Below, one piece after another: positions 31,897-39,590 of a DNA stretch of 50,733 bases. The notes under the pieces are model-generated. The model saw only the letters and a list, made by a program, of their open reading frames with translations, searched no databases and had not been told where the DNA came from. The position numbers and the translations under genes are program-made. The DNA is taken from assembly GCA_958407995.1 (NCBI GenBank), contig CATYJU010000012.1, positions 1-50,733 on the forward strand, written 5' to 3'. Positions within the stretch are counted from its first letter, which is position 1; each line of letters opens with the position of its first letter. The stretch comes from an uncultured Collinsella sp. (GTDB lineage: Bacteria > Actinomycetota > Coriobacteriia > Coriobacteriales > Coriobacteriaceae).

Positions 31897-34323
31897 ATGA
31901 ATAAGATCTTCGACAACAAGCAGGAGTTTACCGAGCTCTATCGCGATGCCGTCATGAGCATCAGCGGCAAGAGCGTCGAGGCCGCCAGCGACCTCGACCG
32001 CTTTAACGCCCTGGCCAAGCTCGTGGCCGAGAAGGCCCGCACCGTCGCCACTAAGAGTGACGCTCGCGCCACCGCCGAGGGCAAAAAGCGCGTGTACTAC
32101 TTCTCGATCGAGTTTTTGATCGGCCGCCTGCTCGACAACTACCTGCTCAACTTCGGCGTGCGCGACATGGTCGCCGAGGCGCTCGACGACATGGGCTTCG
32201 ATCTGTCCGTCATCGAGAACCAGGAGCCCGATCCGGCTCTGGGCAACGGTGGCCTGGGCCGTCTGGCCGCATGCTTCCTGGATTCCATGGCCGCCGAGGG
32301 CATCGCCGGCTACGGCAACGGCATGCGCTACCGCTACGGCCTGTTTAAGCAGGAGATCGTCAACGGCAGCCAGGTCGAGGCCACCGACGAGTGGCTCACC
32401 CACGGCTATCCCTGGGAAGTTCGTCGTCAGGACAAGGCCGTAACGATCAAGTTTGGTGGCCGTGTTGAGGGCTTTGAGGAGAACGGCCGCACGTTCTACC
32501 GCACGGTGGATACGCAGGACATCCTGGCCGTTCCTTATGACATCCCCGTTGTGGGCTATGCCGGCGAGACCGTCAACAAGCTGCGCGTCTGGGCCGCCGA
32601 GCCGGTCGAGGAGCACTTCGATCTGGAGGCCTTTAACCGCGGCGACTATGCCCTTGCCGACGCCGAGCGCGCCGAGGCCGAGGCCATCAGCGCCATCCTC
32701 TACCCCAACGACGCCGGCGAGCACGGCCGTCTGCTGCGCCTGAAGCAGGAGTACCTGTTTGTCTCGGCCGGCATCTACAGCCTGCTTGACACCTTTGAGA
32801 AGGAGCATGGCGAGAACTGGGAGCTGCTTCCGCAGTTTGTGGCCATCCATACCAACGACACGCACCCCGCCATGTGCGGCCCCGAGCTCATGCGTATCCT
32901 CATCGACGAGAAGAAGCTCGAGTGGGATGACGCCTGGAACATCGTGACGCGGGTCGTTAGCTATACCAACCACACCATCCTGCCCGAGGCTCTGGAGAAG
33001 TGGCCCATCGGCACGTTCTCCAAGCTCCTCCCTCGCGTGTACCAGATCATCGACGAGATCAGCCGTCGCTGGCACGAGTCGTTCGACACCACGCAGGAAG
33101 GCTGGCAGGAGCGTCTGCGTCAGACCGCCATCCTGTGGGACGGCGAGATTCGCATGGCCAACCTGTCCGTGATCTGCAGCCACAGCGTCAACGGCGTAGC
33201 CAAGATCCACTCCGACATCATCAAGAACATCGTGCTCAAGGACTTCTATGCCCTGACGCCCGAGAAGTTCAACAACAAGACCAATGGCATCTCGCACCGT
33301 CGCTTCTTTGCCGAGGCCAACCCCACCTACGCCAAGCTCGTGACCGAGGCCATTGGCGATGGCTGGCTCAAGGACGCCTTTGAGCTGGAGAAACTCAAGG
33401 AGTTTAAGGACGACACCGAATTCCTGAAGGCCGTGGGTGCCTCCAAGCGCGCCAACAAGGAGCGCCTGGCCGCCTACGTTAAGGCCGAGACCGGTCTGGT
33501 CATCGACCCCAACACCGTCTTCGACGTTCAGGTGAAGCGCTTCCACGCCTACAAGCGCCAGCTCATGAACATCATGAAGGTGATGGACATCTACAACCGT
33601 CGCATCGCCGATCCCAACTTCCACGTGACGCCGACGACCTTCATCTTTAGCGGCAAGGCTGCCTCGAGCTACACCTTTGCCAAGGAGACCATCCGCCTTA
33701 TTAACTCCGTGGCCGACATCATCAACAACGACGCCCGCGTGAACGAGGTCATGAAGGTCTGCTTTATCCCCAACTTCCGCGTGAGCAACGCCCAGCTCAT
33801 CTACCCCGCCGCCGAGATCTCGGAGCAGATCTCCACGGCCGGCAAGGAGGCCTCGGGCACGTCCAACATGAAACTCATGATGAACGGCGCCATTACGCTG
33901 GGCACCCTCGACGGCGCCAACATCGAGATCGCCGATCTGGCCGGACGCGAGAACGAGGCCATCTTTGGCCTGACCGCCCCCGAGGTCGAGCAGCTCTGGG
34001 CATCCAACAGCTACTTTGCGTGGGATACCCTCAACAACGATCGCGAGCGTCTGGGCCGCGTGATGGACGAGCTCAAGGACAACACCTTTGCGGGTCTTTC
34101 GGGCAACTTCGAGAGCATCTACAACGAGCTCATGAACAACAACGACCCCGACCTGGTCATGGCGGACTTCCGCAGCTACGTGGATGCATGGGAGAAGCTC
34201 ACCGGCAGCTACGGCGACCAGGAGACCTGGAACCGCAAGGCCCTGCTCAACACCGCCTCGAGCGGCTGGTTCTCGAGCGACCGCACCATTCGCGAGTACC
34301 GCGACGAGATCTGGCACGCGTAA
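31897..34323 (+). CDS. glgP: Glycogen/starch phosphorylase
   Basis: An 808-residue GT35 enzyme releasing glucose 1-phosphate from alpha-1,4 glucan ends with phosphate and PLP. It has RVYYFSIEFLIGRLLDNYL at ~66-84, the active-site block DPALGNGGLGRLAACFLDSM, VQVKRFHAYKRQLMN, and the PLP Lys motif EASGTSNMKLMMNGAITLGT near 655. Length is typical. The ATG at 31897 has AAAGGA just before it. A CGTTCC element (31863-31868) could pair with GGAACG (31890-31895) over this site. It lies 92 nt after glgB in the same operon, so building and breakdown enzymes are made together. Confidence 0.97.
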   Translation: MNKIFDNKQEFTELYRDAVMSISGKSVEAASDLDRFNALAKLVAEKARTVATKSDARATAEGKKRVYYFSIEFLIGRLLDNYLLNFGVRDMVAEALDDMGFDLSVIENQEPDPALGNGGLGRLAACFLDSMAAEGIAGYGNGMRYRYGLFKQEIVNGSQVEATDEWLTHGYPWEVRRQDKAVTIKFGGRVEGFEENGRTFYRTVDTQDILAVPYDIPVVGYAGETVNKLRVWAAEPVEEHFDLEAFNRGDYALADAERAEAEAISAILYPNDAGEHGRLLRLKQEYLFVSAGIYSLLDTFEKEHGENWELLPQFVAIHTNDTHPAMCGPELMRILIDEKKLEWDDAWNIVTRVVSYTNHTILPEALEKWPIGTFSKLLPRVYQIIDEISRRWHESFDTTQEGWQERLRQTAILWDGEIRMANLSVICSHSVNGVAKIHSDIIKNIVLKDFYALTPEKFNNKTNGISHRRFFAEANPTYAKLVTEAIGDGWLKDAFELEKLKEFKDDTEFLKAVGASKRANKERLAAYVKAETGLVIDPNTVFDVQVKRFHAYKRQLMNIMKVMDIYNRRIADPNFHVTPTTFIFSGKAASSYTFAKETIRLINSVADIINNDARVNEVMKVCFIPNFRVSNAQLIYPAAEISEQISTAGKEASGTSNMKLMMNGAITLGTLDGANIEIADLAGRENEAIFGLTAPEVEQLWASNSYFAWDTLNNDRERLGRVMDELKDNTFAGLSGNFESIYNELMNNNDPDLVMADFRSYVDAWEKLTGSYGDQETWNRKALLNTASSGWFSSDRTIREYRDEIWHA

Positions 34324-34361
34324 AGAAGGCGCGCGAGCTCCCTTTGCCGCACGGCATTATT

Positions 34362-34392
34362 CGGTGGGCGCGACCAGGCGCCGCGCCCACCG
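34362..34392 (+). repeat. Intercistronic hairpin between glgP and glgC
   Basis: CGGTGGGCGCG and CGCGCCCACCG pair as an 11-bp perfect stem with a 9-nt loop. No T-run follows, so it may protect the upstream message end or slow transcription rather than end it. Confidence 0.55.
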
Positions 34393-34431
34393 CTAATGGG
34401 TTAGAAACATCGATGACAGAAGGAGAAATCG

Positions 34432-35580
34432 ATGAGTAAGAAAGAATGCATCGCGATGCTCCTCGCAGGAGGACAGGGCAGCCGATTGGGGGCACTCACC
34501 CAAAAGATCGCCAAGCCGGCGGTTAGCTTTGGTGGCAAGTTCCGCATTATCGACTTTTCGCTCTCCAACTGCTCCAACTCGGGCATCGACACGGTGGGCG
34601 TTCTGACGCAGTATCGCCCCTACCTGCTGCATGCCTATGTGGGCTCCGGCGAGGCGTGGGATTTGGACAGCCGCGACGGCGGCGTGTCGATCCTGCCGCC
34701 GTACGAGACGCAGACCGGCGGCGCCTGGTATGCGGGTACGGCAGACGCCATCACGCAGAACCTCGACTACATCAAGGCCAACGACCCCAAGTACGTCCTG
34801 ATTCTTTCGGGCGATCACCTGTATCGCATGGACTACCGCAAGATGCTCAAGACGCACATTGAGAACAACGCTGACCTCACGGTGAGCGTTATGCCCGTGC
34901 CGTGGGAAGAGGCCAGCCGCTTTGGCATCCTGACGACCGACCCCGAGGACGGCCGCATCACCAAGTTTACCGAGAAGCCCGAGAAGCCCGATTCGAACCT
35001 CGCGTCCATGGGCATCTACATCTTCTCGGCCGACGTGCTGATCGAGGCGCTCGAGGAGGACGCTCTGGACCAGCGCTCGAGCCACGACTTTGGCAAGGAC
35101 ATCATCCCCAAGCTGCTCGGCGAGAACAAGCGCCTTTACAGCTACGAGTTCCACGGCTTTTGGAAGGACGTCGGCACCATCGCCAGCTTCCACGAGACCT
35201 CGATGGACCTGCTGGGCAACAACCCCGAGTTCGATCTGTTTGACAAGCACTTCCCCATCATGTCCAACATCACCACGCGTCCGCCGCACTACATTGGCCC
35301 GGACGGCCGCCTGGACGACTGCCTGGTCTCCAACGGCTGCAAGATCTACGGCACCGCTCGCCACTCGATCCTTTCGACCGATGTCATCATCGAGGAGCGC
35401 GCCGTGGTCGAGGACTCCGTGCTGCTGCCGGGTGCGCACGTTAAGAGCGGCGCGCACATCTGCCGCGCTATTTTGGGCGAGAACTCCACGGTCGAAGAGG
35501 GCGTGAAGCTCGGCTCTGTCGATACCACCAAGGATACGGCCGTCGTTGGAAATGACGTCGTTATCGGGAAGGGGGAATGA
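34432..35580 (+). CDS. glgC: Glucose-1-phosphate adenylyltransferase, catalytic subunit
   Basis: A 382-residue ADP-glucose pyrophosphorylase, the committed step of glycogen synthesis (glucose 1-phosphate + ATP). The nucleotide loop LLAGGQGSRLGALTQKIAKP is at ~10-29. KFRIIDFSLSNCSNSGI, GTADAITQNLDYI and LILSGDHLYRMDY (metal-binding Asp) follow. The glucose-1-P binding segment FTEKPEKP and a C-terminal left-handed beta-helix with IGPDGRLDDCLVSNGC complete it. The ATG at 34432 has AAGGAGAAATCG ahead of it. It ends 4 nt before the glgD start. Coriobacteria and Firmicutes use the GlgC-GlgD heteromer, as here. Confidence 0.97.
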   Translation: MSKKECIAMLLAGGQGSRLGALTQKIAKPAVSFGGKFRIIDFSLSNCSNSGIDTVGVLTQYRPYLLHAYVGSGEAWDLDSRDGGVSILPPYETQTGGAWYAGTADAITQNLDYIKANDPKYVLILSGDHLYRMDYRKMLKTHIENNADLTVSVMPVPWEEASRFGILTTDPEDGRITKFTEKPEKPDSNLASMGIYIFSADVLIEALEEDALDQRSSHDFGKDIIPKLLGENKRLYSYEFHGFWKDVGTIASFHETSMDLLGNNPEFDLFDKHFPIMSNITTRPPHYIGPDGRLDDCLVSNGCKIYGTARHSILSTDVIIEERAVVEDSVLLPGAHVKSGAHICRAILGENSTVEEGVKLGSVDTTKDTAVVGNDVVIGKGE

Positions 35581-35584
35581 TCCG

Positions 35585-36712
35585 ATGATCAATCGCAAGG
35601 CCATCGGTTATATCACCGCTAACTACTCTTCGTCCTACGGCAGCGTGCTGCTCAAGGACCGCCCCATCGCGTCCGTTCCGTTTTTGGGCCGCTACCGCCT
35701 GATCGACTTCCCGCTGTCCAACATGATGAATGCCGGCATTAAGACCGTCGGCGTCGTCATGCCGGGCAACTACCGCTCGCTGATCGACCACGTGGGCTCG
35801 GGCAAGGACTGGGGCCTGGACCGCAAGAAGGGCGGCCTGTTCATGGTGCCCGGCAACGCGTATGGCACCACCAAGGGCGGCATGCGCTTCCTGCTGCGCG
35901 ACATCATCTCCAACAAGACGCTGTTTCAGCGCTCGGACAAGCCCTATGTTGTGATGATGGGCACCAACATCATCTTTAACATGGACCTCAACACCATCAT
36001 CGAGGCGCACGAGAACTCTGGCGCCCAGATGACCGTGGTGTACTGCAAGGCTACGCGCAATGTTGATGACGAGACCAAGCTCGAGATTAACGAGAACGGC
36101 CGCCTGACGGGCGTGAGCGCCGGCGTCGTGTACGGCGACAACGCCTCCATGGACTGCTGCATCGTCAACCGCGAGACGCTGCTCGAGATTATCGACCACT
36201 ACCAGGCCGCCGACTATCTTGACCTGCTCGAGGCACTCCAGGGCGACTTTGGCAACATCGACGTGTGCAGCTACGAGTACAAGGGCGAGGTCGTGGGCGT
36301 GTTTAGCGAAAAGTCGCTGTATCGCCGCAGCATGGACCTGCTCGACCAGACCGTGGCCGACCAGCTCTTCGATCCCGAGCGCCCGATCCTGACCAAGGCT
36401 CACGACGTGCCGCCTTCGCGCTATGCGACCGGCAGCCACGCCTGCAACTCGATCATCTCGGCCGGCTGCATCATCAAGGGCACCGTGCGCAACTCGATCC
36501 TGTCGCGCGGCGTTGTGGTTGAGGAAGGCGCATCGGTGACCAACTCGATCATTAACCAGAGCTGCATCATCAAGAGCGGCGCCCGCGTCGAGAATGCCAT
36601 TCTGGACAAGAACAACGTGGTTCCCACTAACACCGAGCTTCGCGGCACGCCCGAGAACATCCTGGTGCTGGGCAAGGCTCCGTTAACTTCCGACACCACC
36701 ATCGTACGTTAA
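35585..36712 (+). CDS. glgD: Glucose-1-phosphate adenylyltransferase, regulatory subunit
   Basis: A 375-residue GlgC homologue. The fold is kept: RYRLIDFPLSNMMNAGI, VMMGTNIIFNMDLN and a C-terminal beta-helix (NSIISAGCIIKGTVRNSILS). The N-terminal nucleotide-binding GGxGxRL loop is replaced by ITANYSSSYGSVLLKDRP, and the catalytic Asp of GlgC has become Asn in GTNIIFNMD. It therefore acts as the non-catalytic partner that stimulates GlgC. The ATG at 35585 lies 4 nt after glgC, preceded by GGGGGAA, which indicates coupled translation. The length equals that of known GlgD proteins. Confidence 0.95.
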   Translation: MINRKAIGYITANYSSSYGSVLLKDRPIASVPFLGRYRLIDFPLSNMMNAGIKTVGVVMPGNYRSLIDHVGSGKDWGLDRKKGGLFMVPGNAYGTTKGGMRFLLRDIISNKTLFQRSDKPYVVMMGTNIIFNMDLNTIIEAHENSGAQMTVVYCKATRNVDDETKLEINENGRLTGVSAGVVYGDNASMDCCIVNRETLLEIIDHYQAADYLDLLEALQGDFGNIDVCSYEYKGEVVGVFSEKSLYRRSMDLLDQTVADQLFDPERPILTKAHDVPPSRYATGSHACNSIISAGCIIKGTVRNSILSRGVVVEEGASVTNSIINQSCIIKSGARVENAILDKNNVVPTNTELRGTPENILVLGKAPLTSDTTIVR

Positions 36713-36743
36713 CGTTGGCACCGCAACATCGCTCGTAACATGT

Positions 36744-36779
36744 AGAATAGCCGCCCGGTTAGCGCCAGGCGGCTATTCT
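36744..36779 (+). repeat. Intercistronic hairpin between glgD and glgA
   Basis: A 12-bp perfect stem (36744-36755 with 36768-36779, 12-nt loop; core GAATAGCCGCC) lies in the 90-nt gap, without a T-run. Like the glgP-glgC hairpin it could set relative expression inside the operon. Confidence 0.55.
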
Positions 36780-36802
36780 CGAATTGAAACATGGGAGACA
36801 AT

Positions 36803-39160
36803 ATGGCAGATTCCAGCAAAAAGATGCAAATCGTGTTTGCCTCGGCCGAGTGCGCACCGTTTGTGAAGACCGGTGGTCTGGGCGACGTGGCGGGCTCGCT
36901 GCCTGCGGCGCTCGTGCGCGCCGGCGCCGAGGTTATCGTGATGGTGCCCAAGTACGCCACCATCAAGGATGAGTACAAGGCGCAGATGGAGCACTTCTCC
37001 GATTTTTACGTGAGCCTGGGCTGGCGCAATGAGTACTGCGGTCTCGAGAAGCTCGAGCACGACGGTGTCACCTATATGTTCATCGACAACGAGCGCTACT
37101 TTGCGCGCGACTATCCGTACGGCTTCTTTGACGACGGTGAGCGCTTTGCGTTCTTCTCTAAGGCCATCACCGAGAGTCTGCAGCACCTGCCCGAGGGCTT
37201 TGAGTGTGACATCCTGCACTGCAACGACTGGCAGACGGCACTGGCGCCCGTGTTTTTGCGCGAGTTCTACCAGGGCCTGCCGCTGTACGACCGCGTCAAG
37301 ACCGTGTTCTCGATCCACAACGTGGCGTTCCAGGGCCAGTTTAGCGACACCGTGATGGAGGACATCCTGGGTGTGGCGCATATCCCCGCGGCCGCCTCGC
37401 AGCTGCGCTGCGACGCCTGCAGCGTCAACTACATGCTGGGCGCGCTGCGCTATGCCGACGCCATCACCACGGTGAGCCCCACCTATGCCAACGAAATCCA
37501 GACGCCCGAGTTTGGCGAGGGCCTGGACGGCGTGCTGCGCGAGCGTTCGTACGCGCTGCAGGGCATCCTCAACGGCATTGATGTGGCAGGTTTTGACCCG
37601 GCGACCGACAAGCGCATTGCCGCCAACTACACCGTGGAGGACCGTTCCGGCAAGGCCGTGTGCAAGGCAAAGCTGCAGGAAGAGTTGGGGCTCGAGGTTC
37701 GCGACGACCGCCCGCTCATGGTGATGGTCACGCGCCTGACACGTCAGAAGGGCATGGACCTGGTCATGTACGCGCTCGACCGCATTCTGGCCGGCGGCGT
37801 TCAGGTGGCCGTGCTGGGCACCGGCGACCGCGACTACGAGGACGGCCTGCGTTACTTCCAGGACAAGTACCCCGGCACCATGGCCGCACGCATCGAGTTC
37901 GATCCTGCGCTGTCGCAGCGCATGTATGCCGCCGCCGATATGTTCCTGATGCCTTCGAAGTTTGAGCCTTGTGGCCTGTCGCAGATCATCGCCATGCGCT
38001 ACGGCACCCTGCCCATCGTGCGCGAGACCGGTGGCCTGAAGGACACCGTGATCCCGTATAACGAGTTTACCGGCGAGGGCACGGGCTTCTCGTTTACCAA
38101 CTTTAACGGCGACGAGATGGGAGACGCCGTGTTCCGCGCGGCGCGTCTGTTCTGGGATAACCGCGACGCCTGGAACCAACTGGTGACGCAGGCCATGAGC
38201 CAGGACTTTAGCTGGACGCGTTCGGCAGACAAGTATCTGGACCTGTATTTCTTTATGCATCCGGAGATTGAAAGGCCGGCGGCTATTGTCGACGAGCCTG
38301 AGGCTGTTGCTGAGCCGGTGGCCGCCGAGCCGGAGCCGGAGCCCGAGCCCAAAGCCGAGGAGAAGCCGGTTGAGGCTGAACCCGCAAAGGCCGAGCCCGA
38401 GGTGAAGGCTGAGGTTGCTCCTGAGGCAGAGGCCGAGGTCAAGCCCGCCGCAAAGCCCGCAGCTAAGAAGACCACGGCCCGTAAGACGACCGCCAAGAAG
38501 GTTACGACGACCAAGGCCGCCGCGACTAAAACCACGGCTGCCAAGGCAACGACCACGCGCAAGCGCACGACCGCCGCTGCCAAAAAGGCCGCCGAAGCCG
38601 AGGTCGTTCCCGAGGTAAAGGCCGAGACCGCCACCGCCGAGGCTAAGCCCGCGGCAAAGGCTCCGGCCAAGACCGCTGCCAAGAAGACGACCACAACCGC
38701 CAAGAAGGCAATGGCAGCCAAGAAGACCACGGCAACGAAGTCGACGGCCGCTAAGGCTACTGCGACCAAGGCCGCTCCGAAGGCTGCCGCAAAGCCCGCC
38801 GTCAAGGTCGAGGAGGCAGCCGCCGAGCCCAAGGCGGAGACAAACGTCGAGGCCAAGCCCGCCGCCAAGAGCACCACGCGCAAGCGCACAACGACGACGG
38901 CCAAGAAGTCCACGACCAAGGCCGCTGCTCCCAAGGCAGAGGCCAAGGCCGAGGACAAGCCCGCAGTAAAGGCCAAGCCAGCACCGAAGGCATCCGAGGC
39001 CAAGCCCGCTGCCGCCAAAGAGGAGCCCAAGGCCGAGGTAAAGGCCAAGCCCGAGCCCGCCAAGGAGGCCCCGGTCTCCCCCGCCGCTCCCACTGAGGAA
39101 AAGGCTCCGACCAAGAAGACCTCTGTCCGCAAGGCAACGGCCACCCGAAAGCGCCACTAA
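36803..39160 (+). CDS. glgA: Glycogen synthase with ~290-residue histone-like tail
   Basis: A GT5 enzyme of 785 residues from the ATG at 36803 (GGGAG 6 nt away; ATG at 36791 possible). The catalytic part, ~1-492, has FASAECAPFVKTGGLGDVAG (the KTGGL ADP-glucose loop), CNDWQTALAPVFL, VTRLTRQKGMDLVMYAL and FEPCGLSQIIAMRYGTLPIV. Normal GlgA ends there at ~480-490 residues. The remaining ~290 residues are Ala, Lys, Thr, Glu and Pro only in effect: first an acidic Glu/Pro/Ala part, then many AAKKTT/TTKAA-type repeats like histone H1. The tail is in frame with consistent codon use. It is the last gene of the glg operon, followed by a terminator. Confidence 0.95.
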   Translation: MADSSKKMQIVFASAECAPFVKTGGLGDVAGSLPAALVRAGAEVIVMVPKYATIKDEYKAQMEHFSDFYVSLGWRNEYCGLEKLEHDGVTYMFIDNERYFARDYPYGFFDDGERFAFFSKAITESLQHLPEGFECDILHCNDWQTALAPVFLREFYQGLPLYDRVKTVFSIHNVAFQGQFSDTVMEDILGVAHIPAAASQLRCDACSVNYMLGALRYADAITTVSPTYANEIQTPEFGEGLDGVLRERSYALQGILNGIDVAGFDPATDKRIAANYTVEDRSGKAVCKAKLQEELGLEVRDDRPLMVMVTRLTRQKGMDLVMYALDRILAGGVQVAVLGTGDRDYEDGLRYFQDKYPGTMAARIEFDPALSQRMYAAADMFLMPSKFEPCGLSQIIAMRYGTLPIVRETGGLKDTVIPYNEFTGEGTGFSFTNFNGDEMGDAVFRAARLFWDNRDAWNQLVTQAMSQDFSWTRSADKYLDLYFFMHPEIERPAAIVDEPEAVAEPVAAEPEPEPEPKAEEKPVEAEPAKAEPEVKAEVAPEAEAEVKPAAKPAAKKTTARKTTAKKVTTTKAAATKTTAAKATTTRKRTTAAAKKAAEAEVVPEVKAETATAEAKPAAKAPAKTAAKKTTTTAKKAMAAKKTTATKSTAAKATATKAAPKAAAKPAVKVEEAAAEPKAETNVEAKPAAKSTTRKRTTTTAKKSTTKAAAPKAEAKAEDKPAVKAKPAPKASEAKPAAAKEEPKAEVKAKPEPAKEAPVSPAAPTEEKAPTKKTSVRKATATRKRH

Positions 39161-39190
39161 TCCGGACGATTAAAACTTAATCCTCAACGC

Positions 39191-39225
39191 AAAAGAGGGC
39201 GCCCCAATCAGGCGCCCTCTTCTTG
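39191..39225 (+). terminator. Terminator of the glg operon
   Basis: AAGAGGGCGCC (39193-39203) and GGCGCCCTCTT (39211-39221) form an 11-bp stem with a 7-nt loop, flanked by A-rich and T-rich ends, 30 nt after glgA. Confidence 0.85.
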
Positions 39226-39590
39226 GTTGAACTTCTATATTAAAAAGAGGGCCGGTTTACTACGACAAAATGGCTCCGGCCGACCACGACGAGCAATCTT
39301 CGAAATTGACAACGCTTCTACCTGCGGTTTTAATATCACCAAAATGACTGTGGTTAGATCATTCAATTTGCCGTAGTAAACCGAAGCACTTTTGTTTGGC
39401 TACAAATAGTATCGGTATAGGCGGTTTTGAATATCGCGATAATTTGCATGGTAAAACGATTATCTAGGACAACCGTTCGCCGATGGTAAACGGATGTTGT
39501 TTATACAGCCTGTGTACAACAGATATACTTACATCTTGTGCGTAAAGCCCATGACCAGCAGGCCATGATTCTATTGAACTGGACCGTACT
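39226..39590 (+). promoter_or_regulatory. Control region of the GH13-GH77 gene
   Basis: A non-coding stretch with a good promoter (39306-39334) flanked by inverted copies of CGGTTTACTACG (39253-39264 and 39372-39383). Further on are TGGTAAAAC (39449-39457) and TGGTAAAC (39484-39491), the same motif as upstream of glgB. A second promoter-like pair, TTATAC-17-TATACT, lies near 39501-39529. The transcript leader from the first promoter would be ~250 nt. Confidence 0.6.
39306..39334 (+). promoter_or_regulatory. Predicted promoter of the GH13-GH77 gene
   Basis: TTGACA (39306-39311) matches the -35 consensus fully. After 17 nt, TTTAAT (39329-39334) matches five of six -10 bases. It lies between two inverted 12-bp repeats, an arrangement that suits repression. 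Confidence 0.6.

Noticed and set aside
31825..34317. A very long open frame antisense to glgP (about 830 codons)
   Set aside because: The sense strand encodes a full glycogen phosphorylase with all motifs. The antisense product is Val/Leu/Gly/His-rich without family features, an effect of biased third-position GC.
36773..39157. A long antisense frame across glgA (about 790 codons), rich in Gly and Leu
   Set aside because: It mirrors the Ala/Lys repeats of the GlgA tail and the GlgA core. There is no ribosome site and no recognisable domain.
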